Shown: one piece after another, positions 43,059 through 53,092 of the stretch | Position numbering within the stretch: the first letter of the stretch is position 1 | Layout of the letters: every line of letters begins with the position of its first letter | Source of the DNA: Vandiemenella viatica | Taxonomy: Eukaryota; Arthropoda; Insecta; Orthoptera; Morabidae | Assembly: GCA_031002005.1 (NCBI GenBank) | Contig: JARYHS010008074.1 | Location: forward strand, 271,375,930-271,439,929 | Direction: 5' to 3' | DNA length: 64,000 bases | Notes under the pieces: generated by a model | The model's input: only the letters and a program-made list of their open reading frames with translations | Told to the model about the DNA's origin: nothing | Database searches by the model: none | Program-made: the position numbers and the translations under genes

Positions 43059-44409
43059 CTAGACGACCCGTGCGAAAATTTCGCGAATAAAATGCGATGA
43101 ATAGCGAGGTTGAATATAATGTCACCAAGTTCAGTCATTTCTCTTCATACTCCTACTTCATTTATCAATTTTGGTTAAAAATCCAGGGAGATAAATGACT
43201 CGAAACACAAAAAAAGTATTTTAGAAATACTGACATTTTTGCGCTTCATGGGTCGAATTACGAAAAATTCCTTTCTTAGAATATAATGTTACCATGGCGG
43301 AAACCTTAGTCTTTAATACGATATGTCATTTATCTATATCGATTAGATATCAAGGAAAATATAAGGCTCGTGACACAAAAATACTTTGTAGAACAATTTA
43401 TACGTTTTCCCATTAATAGTTGAATTCCAAACACTTCTTTCTTAAAATATGATGTCAGCAAAGCTGAGACATTATTCCTCACAATCGTACTTGATTTATC
43501 GATTTTGGATAGATATCAAGGGAGATAAGTGGCTCGAGACACAAAAAACGCATTTTAGAAAAATTGACTTGTTTGCTTTTTATGGGTCGAATTACGAAAA
43601 ATTCCTTTCTTAAAATATAATGTTACCACGGCGGAGACCTTATTCTTTAATATGATACCTCATTAATCTATATCGGCTAGATATCAAGGGAGATAAATCG
43701 CTCGTGACACAAAAATCGGTTATAGAAAAATTTATACATTTTTCCTGTAACGGTTGAATTGCAAAAACATTTTTTCTTAAAATATGATGTCACAAAGCTG
43801 AGACATCACTCCTCATAATCTTACCTCATTTATCGATTTTGGTTAGATATCCAGGGAGATAAATGGCTCGAAATACAAAAAACGCATTTTAGAAAAAGTG
43901 ACATTTTTGCCCTATAAGGGTCGAATTACGAAAAATTCCTTTCTTAAAATATAATGTTACCATGGCGGCGACCTTATTCTTTAATATGATGCCTCATTTA
44001 TCTATATCGGTTAGATATTAAGGGAGATAAATCGCTCGTGACACAAAAACGCATTGCAAAAATATTGATACTTTTGCCCTTTAAGGGTTGAATTCCGAAA
44101 ACTTTCTGGCTTAATATATGACGTCACTAAACCGGAGATCTTAATCTTTAAAAAGATACTTCATAAAACAGTTTCAGATAGGTATCCAGAGAGATAACTG
44201 ACTCGTAACACAGAAAACAGCATTTTAGAAAAATTCACATTTTTGCCCTTTAAGGGTCGAATTCCTAAAACTTTCTTGCTTAAAATACGATTTAACCGAA
44301 GTGGAAACCATAAGCTTTAAAATGACACCTCATTCGTTGATTTCGGTTTAGTATGAAGGAAGATATAGGCTTGTGACAAAAAAATACCTTATAGAAATAA
44401 TATATATGA
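43059..44409 (-). mobile_element. Helitron-like element built from a satellite array (1,351 bp)
   Basis: On the minus strand it starts TCATATATATTATTTC at 44409 after an A, and ends CGGGTCGTCTAG at 43059 followed by T. TC...CTAG between A and T without duplication is the Helitron signature. A short palindrome GCGAAAATTTCGC (43072-43084) lies 9 bases from the CTAG, like the usual 3' hairpin. The whole interior is a ~168-bp tandem repeat. No Rep/helicase. Confidence 0.65.
43085..44400. repeat. ~168-bp tandem repeat, about 8 units with A/B alternation
   Basis: Homologous points (the GGCGG.GACCTTATTCTTTA or AAGCTGAGACAT..CTC position) fall near 43122, 43293, 43460, 43629, 43794, 43962, 44130 and 44297. 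The period is thus 165-171 bp. Units 1, 3 and 5 resemble each other (AAGCTGAGACAT type), as do units 2, 4 and 6 (GGCGGAGACC type), giving a ~336-bp dimer. The last two units are more diverged. Confidence 0.9.
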
Positions 44410-45953
44410 TTTTGCTAAGCAATGAAAATGAGTGTTTTAGAATTAAAAGTGCTAAAAATAAAGATGAATTAAACAATGTAATAAAATGACAATTATGGAA
44501 ATATTTATGTTAGCTGAGAGAAGCAGACTAACAGATCTTTGATTGTCAAAGAAGATGCCAAAAAAGCAGTGATAAAAAGGAAAGTTGGATGTACTTGTTT
44601 AACTGTAGACAATATTTACCATGAATATTGAGGACTCAAATAATGATTGCCAATTAGTATGAAAGCAAGGTTATATGAACTGTGTGCCATTGAAAAGCAA
44701 GAATAGTAAAGTTAAATAAATATTTGCAAGGATTGTGTAGAGTAATATTTACAATATTTACTGTTAAAACCATTTCTTACAAAAAAAAAAAAAAAAGAAG
44801 TGAAGTATGTCGAGTAGTTTAATACCATATACTTTTCAAGGTCCAGGTACCTTCTCCTTGTGACTATTTACATCATGAACTAATATATTGTTATTTATAT
44901 ACACAAGTGTGATAGAAAGAGGGGGGAGGGGAAGGGGGAAATGCCATTTCAATAGGAAATAATATTTTTTAATTAGACGTATTGCCGGTTTTGTTAGCTG
45001 ATCAGTAATTAAAACATGAAGCTATGTAGGCCAGGAAATACAACTTTGGCTTGAGACGCTTGGGGTTGATAAATTTTATTCTGTAGCCATACTGTAATGT
45101 GATATGAAGCCAGACGTTTGTTCATTATTGTATGTATGTATGCATTATGAAATATTTGAAGACACTACCGCAACAGAACGTGAACTTGTGTATGTTTTTT
45201 TAAAAAATGTTTTTAGTCTTTTAGTTTGTATTAAGAAAAGATGATGCTTTTTGTAAAACTTGTGTAAAACTCCTAGAAGGAATGAGAGAAATAGGTATCA
45301 AAGAATGCAAGGTATTCCACAGAAAAACCACGGTAAACTTGAGGAGGGTTGTGACAAGGGAAATATTTTTTATAAGAGAATAATATTTTGTTCTTTGAGC
45401 ATGAACTAAATTCAATAATGATTGCTCTTAGAGAAAAGGAAAAAAAAGCATAGGTTACTAAGGTGATATATCAAGAGAGAAGCTAATGGAGTTTTTGTAA
45501 GGCACAGATCGGTTGCTAAGAATACTAGTCATTGTGGAAAGAAGAACCATGCCTTTTTTGGTATGAGATACCTACAATGCAGTTCCTTGAGGAGAAAAAG
45601 GAAGTACAGTAACAAAGTTTTAAAATTGTTTTGAAATATAAAGGACTGGATGCTTTATAGTTATAAGACGAACAAACCACACGGTAATGCAACAAGCTCT
45701 CTGCTCTTCCAGTGTAGACACACATGCTATCTTTGCCCAGTATTTCATTCTTATTCCGTTAGAGATACTCCAGATAAAAAACTTCCTACTACAGTGGGAA
45801 CGTCAAATTCTGTGCAAGTTTCACATCTAAGATCACCATACTATCACAGAAAAAAATTGTTGCTCGTTACTTACCGAATCACCCCTGTATTTCTCTACAA
45901 ACTGTTTAAATCAGTCAAGCACATAGTTCAACAGAAATGTTTTAACTACTTAC
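44410..45953. other. Intronic AT-rich sequence
   Basis: No coding remnant recognised. Poly-A at about 44781-44796 and a G-rich patch near 44920. Confidence 0.5.
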
Positions 45954-46133
45954 TTGTTTTCTGTGTTAATGCTAGTATATTCTTCAGCCAAATGCTTCAG
46001 TTTCCAGTTACGTAACCTCCTCCGAGCATTCTTGTCACCATAATACTTCTTTACCAGAATTATATCTGGTATTTTCCCAGCATCTAGTTTTTCTAGATTT
46101 GGATCATTAATATTACTGTCTGCAAGTGCATAT
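45954..46133 (-). CDS. Nmd3: NMD3, penultimate coding exon
   Basis: Exon of 180 nt between an acceptor TTTTACTTACAG (AG at 46134-46135) and the donor GTAAGTAG (from 45953). It encodes YALADSNINDPNLEKLDAGK, then IPDIILVKKYYGDKNARRRL and RNWKLKHLAEEY. These correspond to the NIND.....LN..K.PDV.L.KK and basic RR.NWKLKELA segment of NMD3, which carries the nuclear localisation signal. It begins by completing a Gly codon (GG|A) and ends with AA|T, in phase with both neighbours. No stop or frameshift. Confidence 0.94.
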
Positions 46134-46659
46134 CTGTAAGTAAAACACATGTAGCTTCACTCATTAATAGCTCCTGAATAACAATATTGTAAATCAATAA
46201 TTATACTTCAAAATTTTAGTGACAAATAATCCTAATAAATTGGTTCAATTTTTTCAATTTCTGTTGAATAACTTGAAAAGAAAGTACCTCAAAATCATGT
46301 TTATACATTTTGCACACAACAGATATATCAGTAGACATAAAAAAAAATTACAACAAGCCAGTGTTTTCAAAATCTGACAGACAAATACAATTTTCTTTTA
46401 TCCAATTCCAAACATTTTCTCAAAATAATTCATTTTATGAACAGTTCTATTGGGAAATGTAAATGACTGTTTTTACAGCAACTAAAGATGCTAATTTTCC
46501 CCTAATGTGCATCTACATCAAATGTCTAATGCAGACCAAAGAAATTAAACAAAACATGCCCATTAAGAAATATATATATATCAGCGAACCTACTCCCTGG
46601 CACAATTGAGAATTTGGTTGTTCGGCACAATAACTAAGATGACTTAAAGCTACTACAGC

Positions 46660-47640
46660 TATCCTATTGAACCTCTTTCAGGACCATAGGAAAGAAGTAG
46701 AATCCGTACTGTGCACCTGTTCCAGAAGGTGTACAAAAAAGACTTTCAAGTCAACCAGATGGAAAACAAGTTTCTGACTATTGTCAACGAATACTGTAAA
46801 AGACATAGAAATTAAGACAAATACTGGACAAAACAAGTAATCTGAAGTAACAATGGATTGAAGACCAAACAGTAACTTGTTATTTGTCATATCATCTAGA
46901 CTCCAACACTGTAAGACAAGACGGACAAACTGCAGCCATAAAAATAACACTGCTGGACTGCCATAATATGGACCACAACAGAGAAACCAGAATTACAGCC
47001 TATACAACTTATGCATCTTGACCACAGAAAATATATACAGGCGCCAAACAGGTGGACCACCATTCATAGGACAACAAGTGCATTCAACTCCAGACCACAT
47101 ATTATATAGCAGCAGCCTGACAAACAAAAACTGATTTCAAGCGACCACATCCCATCACATTTAAGACAACAGCTGCCCCCAGACCCTACCCTAGCCCAAA
47201 ACAAAAGACATCAAACTATTAAGAAACGCAGACTGCACAAAATGCAATGACAATTACCAAAGCGTGGCAAGCCTCGCTGACCAATACTTCAACAATGACC
47301 TGGAAAACAAAACTACACTAACAGAAACAACAGTACAAACTCAAATAAATGAAGAAATACAAATGAAAACAGTACACAACTGGAACAAACTAGTATGATA
47401 AGTAGTACGTGACCTCAGATTTCTCACCCTAAAGCAGTTCTGCCTGGTGGGCCTCAGAGAAATAGGGGTTAAAAATTGTGTCAATGTTGTTTACCTGCAG
47501 AGAAAACTATTACTATTATTAATTGCAATGGAGCTAATGCTCCGGAGGCAATTCCCTATGTAATCTAATTACCCCTTTCTATAAATATATGCTTTTAAAT
47601 TTTCTTTTATAGTTGAAATATTAAATTTCTCAATTTACTT
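46660..47640. other. A/C-rich intronic segment, origin unclear
   Basis: The plus strand is unusually rich in A and C (46980-47400) with short interrupted frames. The composition resembles the Jockey-like LINE at 56.5-58.2 kb, so an ORF1 remnant is possible, but no motif supports it. Confidence 0.3.
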
Positions 47641-47689
47641 TTCCAATTTACACTCCTTTAAACTCCTTAAGCGTTTTTCATAAATTATT

Positions 47690-49039
47690 CATCACTTCAC
47701 TTGGTAATTTGTTCCAGTCCCTGACACTTACCAACAAAAGAAAATTTTATCACTCCCTTACGCATGAAACCAAGCACAAGCTTGTGGTCATGGTTGCCTT
47801 TCCCCTTCCATGCACTATTCGTAATTCTTTGACCAATATCTCTCCAAGCCTCATCACCAACATATACCCTATACACTCCCAACACTATCTTCACCCTCCT
47901 CTTTTCCTCCAATATGTTCCAATCCAGCTCCCTTGTCTAATTTATCTGAAATATCTAGCATACAGCCCACCATCTGAGATTCACATGAAAATCTTTGCGT
48001 AAAGCCATGTTGTCGATATGAAAACCAATTTCTTCCTCACAGACGTTTCTGATATAGTTGCATATCAATCTCTCCATCATTTTGCCTATCACTGATGTCA
48101 AAATAATGGGTCTCTAATTTTCAACCCTATTTGTAACCCCTTGTTTATGAATCTGTGCTACTATCACTATTTCCAATTCTCTGGTAAGCAGCAAGACTCC
48201 ATACACATTTAAGTAAAATTTCAAGGTAAGGTACAATATCGTTCATAATTCCCTGAGAATCTATTTGAAATTTTATAGTTTCCTCATTTATACTTTTAGG
48301 GAGACTCTCCTTTGATTCATTCCCTCCCATCACATGATGATAGTTCCTAGTTGTCCCACTAAACCAGTCACTCAATATCACTGCTATTTTAAAATCCTTA
48401 GTGATTTCAACTCCATTCTTATCTAGAATAGTCTGAATATCTTCCCTTTTTCTAATATAGCCATAGAAATTTCTAGTTGCATCCTTCAGTGATCCTCCTG
48501 CCACAATAATATTCATAATAAACCCATCCTTTGATTCTCTCTTTGCTCTTATTAATCGCTTGTTTAGTTGTTTTAAGTATTTCATACTGCCTTCATGTCT
48601 CTAAACTCTGATGTTTTCCTGTCTCACTAGCCTCTTTAACAATCTCATCTCCCTATTGTAGTATGGGGGTCCGTACTTATCTTTATTTTCCGCTTTAGAA
48701 TAAACATTTCCTTGCCTTTTTTTTATTATTATTATTATCTCCTTAAACTCTACACATTCACCTCCATTGTACTTGGGCCATCTTTCCATTTCCTGAGGTT
48801 TTCCCTCAAATATCTCTTCAATTCTAAAATCTATGCCTTTTTATAATTATACCTATTTCCCCTTTCTATTTTGGCCACTCATTTACTGAATCCTCTAATC
48901 CCCCCCTGTGATCATGTATTCCTTCAGTTGACACCCTACAAGATTTTCTCCAGGCTTTATTAGAAATAAATCCAACATGCTTGTCCTCCTCGTATTTTGC
49001 AATACCACTTGTGTAAAACCACCTTCCCTTATTAAGGTA
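47690..49039 (-). pseudogene. CR1-like LINE copy B: endonuclease end, linker, RT start and post-RT tail
   Basis: Minus-strand order: FTQVVLQNTRRTSMLDLFLI (endonuclease end, just inside the Helitron boundary). Next is KYGPPYYNREMRLLKRLVR and a 146-codon frame 48585-48145 with FYGYIRKREDIQTILDKNGV, the linker before the RT. Then RPIILTSVIGKMMERLICNY (RT block 2) near 48110. Last is ITNSAWKGKGNHDHKLVLGF with IKFSFVGK, the post-RT tail. RT blocks between 48000 and 47940 are missing, so an internal deletion removed motifs A and C. Confidence 0.85.
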
Positions 49040-51649
49040 CTAGCTGATACCCGTGACTTCGTTCACTTGAAAGTGTGTTATAATATAAAAGTTTTTATAA
49101 TTATTAAAACTACGACCAGCAGAAAAATTTCACCTTTTGTGTTGAAAATATGGTCAACTGCTTCCTCGACTTTTCAATGAAAAGTGTACATCGAAGCTAG
49201 GACAAAGGTGACAAAGGTATAACGTGCGCTGAAAGATACGGTTAAACATTACTCACTTAGTGGCAATAGACAACTTGAGCAGATTCTGACAATTAGTCAG
49301 AATTCGGCATGGCAGCCACCTTCTTCACTCCAAACCCACTCTACATCATGGAGTATTAGTAGTCATTCTGGTCCAGGCTGTACTTCAACCTTACCACAAC
49401 CTTCGTTAATATAGCTCCTTGGAAATCAGCTTTTTGTTTCAAATTTTGATTTTTCACATACATTGTGACACATATTATGAATGGAATTACTGTCCGCAAA
49501 TGAAGACATCTACTTGTCAACTTACCGACAGTACGACTTCAAAAAATTTTAGGTTTAAGAACAGATTTACATTTCCTGCACCGGAACTATTATCATAAAT
49601 CTTTTGATACAATTTGAGTTCAATGTGATACATGTAACTAAACTGGAGCTCATGAAAGCAACGTAAATTACTAATAATGTTTCAGTTGTCATTCTGGTTA
49701 AGATTGTATTTCAACCTAACCACAAACTCCTCTAACATTGTCACTAGAAAATAAAGGGGTCTATCACTCGTGCATATTGCATGTATGTGCAGGAAAGGGG
49801 GAAGACGGGTGTGTAGGGAGACTACCACTGGAGTGTGCGCTCCATTGCAATTTTAATTACATTAAACTTGACCCATAATTTCCGATTGTTATGTTAAAGA
49901 AACCGCTAAAATCTGGTTGAACATGACCTTTGGAAACTTACAGTCATAAAAACGAAGGAAACAATGAATACATGTGGAACTACATTCAGCTACATGAACT
50001 GTAGTGTCACATCATGACAGTTATTAAAGTAACATAAGTTAAAAATATATACTCAAATGCTGATAGCTGTACAACAGAAAGTCCAGAATTCATTACAACT
50101 CTTAACACACCTTATGTTAATATTGCGGGTCAAATTTACATCGCAATACTGTGATTGTGTTAGTGTGTATGTTTTAGTCCAGTTGCAGTTCATACTGAAG
50201 ATGTATAATGTAATCAATTGTGATAATTAATGCTAATCTAATTGGGAATCCTGACATAGAAAATGTTGCTACTACTCGAAACATAGCTCCGACGCGTTTA
50301 ATGTGTTAAGGTGTGTCTGTATCATTTGATTTTGTAGCGGCAATATTAGCGGAGTTATTGGATGGTTGAATTGTTGCCTGGACCAGAATGTTCTTGCTGC
50401 AGCATAATGCACAAGGAATTTAGTTATTATAAGTAATAAATAAGCTGCTTTCATAAGCGTCATAAGTGACGACGTGTATCGTGATGTTACCTATTCCTAA
50501 AATGGTTTCTCGAAACAAAAAGTTTCTACCTTAGGCTATTGAATACATTCGTTTTAAGTGAAAGATATAATAATGATTGGAAGAATACTGAACAGTAAGT
50601 AAAAAACATTGTTTTGCTTATCATAGGGTACTATTTGTAGTGATATCTACAAAAATTTTGGACAAAAAAAATGTGTATAGTAGCTGAAAAAAAGACACTC
50701 AGGCAGTAAATTGAGAGGTAGAATCAAAACCATTACATATTTGTCATGAACATACAAAAGCTACAGTTCATACCTATTCCTAAAATAGTTTCTCGAAACA
50801 AAAAGTTTCTACCTTAGGCTATTGAATACATTCGTTTTAAGTGAAAGATATAATAATGATTGGAAGAATATTGAAGAGTAAGTAAAAAACATTGTTTTGC
50901 TTATCATAGGGTACTATTTGTAGTGATATCTAAAAAAAATTTGGACAAAAAAAATGTGTATAGTAGGGGAAAAAAAAAGACACACAGACAGTAAATTGAG
51001 AGGCAGAATCAAAACCATTACATATTTGTCATGAACATACAAAAGCTACAGTTCATGCACAGCCATTTTGTCACTTTTAGTGCCCCGACTTTTGTGCTGG
51101 TATACTCTTGGATTTTTACAATCTTTTTTCCACCCAAGCTTTCATTTCTCACGTGTATTATGCCACATATATTACCAATGGAATTATGCTTTGCTTCATA
51201 AGGTGTTACACTATTTCATGTAGGTAACTGATGTCAACTTTTTGTGAACATGCCAGCAGTACAATTTAAAAAAACTTAATGTTGTATACATTTATATTTC
51301 CCACTTCTGAACTATTATTAGTTAAGTGCAATAGTTTTGGTGCTTTTCAACTAAACACACACATGTATATATCAGAAGATTTTTCCTTTTGTTGCTGAAA
51401 AGAAGTGTTTCTGGTGCACAATAAAAGCAAAGAGTAAACATGGCACTGCCATCTATGATTTAGGAAACTCTTTGATGTTTGTGAATTGATAATTGCCTTT
51501 TCTAAAGGGACTATACTATGTCACTACGCACACAATTTACTAACTCCGTGCCAAATTTCATTTGAATCTGTTGAGCAATTTAAAGTCTGATTGAGGCCAT
51601 CAGTATATCCAAACATACATCCAAACTTTCTCATTTATGTAGATATAGA
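49040..51649 (-). mobile_element. Nonautonomous Helitron (2,610 bp) inside the CR1-like LINE
   Basis: Minus strand: 5' TCTATATCTACATAAATGAG at 51649, 3' GGTATCAGCTAG at 49040. A GTGAACGAAGTCAC hairpin lies about 10 bases before the end. It sits between A and T without duplication: flanks GCAAA | TC...CTAG | TACC. Joining the flanks restores the LINE endonuclease frame (FAN, then TLIREGGF), so the boundaries are supported by an empty-site reading. No Rep/helicase is visible. It contains a 284-bp tandem duplication. Confidence 0.9.
50488..51055. repeat. Tandem duplication, two units of 283 and 285 bp
   Basis: Units 50488-50770 and 50771-51055, both from TACCTATTCCTAAAAT to CTACAGTTCA. About ten mismatches plus a small A-run difference, i.e. 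roughly 96% identical. A recent event inside the Helitron. Confidence 0.93.
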
Positions 51650-52640
51650 TTTGCAAATCTCTATTCCGTTGTGTTATTTATCTTATTTCCTACCCAGTTC
51701 ACACCTGGTAAATTTAAATGCCTTCCAATAATAACCATTCTACACACCTCTGAACTGTGAATTTAGTTTCTCTCCAAGAATCTAAACTCCATCATTCATT
51801 TTTCCACCATGGTAAGCAGCCAATACCCTGATTTTTTTCTTTTTTACTGTCCCAAAAATCAACTCTAGTAACTCATGGTCATGATCTATGAACACTAGAG
51901 AACTAGAGTAATCTTTGCTAACCAGTGTGAATACCAACCCACCAATTGCTCCTCTGTCTCTGCAGTACACTTTGTGAGCTTCTGGGAAAACCTCACTGTC
52001 TAGTGCTCCTCCTTTTAGTCAATACTCTCCCCCAATAATCATTTGTGGTTCATGTATCTCTATTAAAATTGCAAATTCTATCACTTTGTTCATTATACTT
52101 CTACAGTTCACCAATGACACCCTCATTTCTGGCTTTATAGTATTTTCAGGATTAACCTTTGTCTTTCCAGTTGCACCCAATTCAGCTATTTCAATAGCTT
52201 CATCTGTTTCTTTAGCATCCCCCTACCCCCATAGTGCATCTTCAGCCAGTATCCCTTTGATCACTTTCTTTAATCCCCTCACCAGCAGCCCCTAACCTAA
52301 AAAAAAAAAAAGGGGGCACAATCCTGACCCCATCATAACGGGAAGTGGGCACCCTTACAGCTTTAGCCAACAACTCAAAGTAATCCCTTCCCCCTTCTGT
52401 TAGGTGTAGGCCATCCCTAGTAAAACCCCACCAACCAATGGTGTTAACAGGCACAACCCCCAAAACAGAAATAATGCCTCTTCCAAGTAGCATCTCTGTT
52501 TCCACATTTACCCGCCTCACAGCATGGTTCAACTGTGGCCGATCATGGCAACACAGAACCTGCACGAGTTCCACCCTTGGTAATGCTGGGCCTCCTTCAC
52601 CACCTTCCTCAGGTCACTTTCTATACTATAACTATTAGCT
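51650..52640 (-). pseudogene. CR1-like LINE copy B: ORF1 esterase end and endonuclease start
   Basis: The minus-strand frame 52574-52242 contains VLCCHDRPQLNHAVRRVN and, later, DGLHLTEGGRDYFELLAKAV. The latter is the C-terminal His block of SGNH/GDSL-type esterases, found in ORF1 of CR1-type LINEs. Downstream are VSLVNCRSIMNKVIEFAILI, YCRDRGAIGGLVFTLVSKDY and HLNLPGVNWVGNKINNTTE, the AP-endonuclease N-terminal half. The last block matches copy A (DLNLPGVNWTENKINNKAE). A poly-A insertion at 52300-52312 and several stops break it. It continues at 49039 beyond the Helitron. Confidence 0.8.
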
Positions 52641-53092
52641 ATAAGTGTCGGTTTAGCCATGCACATTATGGCGGTCTATTCCTGTGCAGATCGTTGTAGG
52701 TTTCGATACCACCGAATAAAATAAATAAATTAGTGAATTTATTTACAAACAAATTTGTAATGCAGCAAAAGTGAACATCAATGAGAAAATAAAAAGAAAT
52801 AAAAGAAGTGGTCAGTGGAATCGAACCAAGTGTCGCAAAATAATCGCGGGAACACTTAGATACGGTAAATTGTGGCAACGTGAGTATAAGGCGTAGGAAA
52901 ACGCCGTAGGGCTATGTGATCGGACAGCGGAGGCTGCCGGTGAAGTAACGCCGAGAAAGTCCACAAAGTATAAACAAGGTCTCGGGCGGAGGTCATCTAT
53001 GAAGCAACAGAGTATAAACATCGGGAGATCACCAGGACAGGGCGTGAAGGCATACGTGACCTAACGCAGTGGAGAAACCCGATGGCGTACGT
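52641..53092. other. Spacer left of the hAT
   Basis: Continuous with 55758 onward once the hAT is removed. No coding motif. Higher GC than its surroundings. Confidence 0.4.

Larger units (their letters stand above)
35922..45953 (-). other. Nmd3: NMD3 intron (10,032 bp)
   Basis: Donor GTAAGTAG at 45953-45946, acceptor TATTTTCAG ending at 35922. It holds LINE fragments, a hAT with a nested MITE, a gag-like remnant and a Helitron-like satellite element, most of them described separately. Confidence 0.85.

Noticed and set aside
43085..44400. CRISPR-like array
   Set aside because: Units are ~168 bp with no short repeat/spacer structure, and the DNA is clearly eukaryotic.
49040..49100. SINE or LINE 3' end starting CTAGCTGATACCCGTG
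   Set aside because: The rejoined LINE frame and the TC/CTAG ends at A|T explain it better as a Helitron 3' end.
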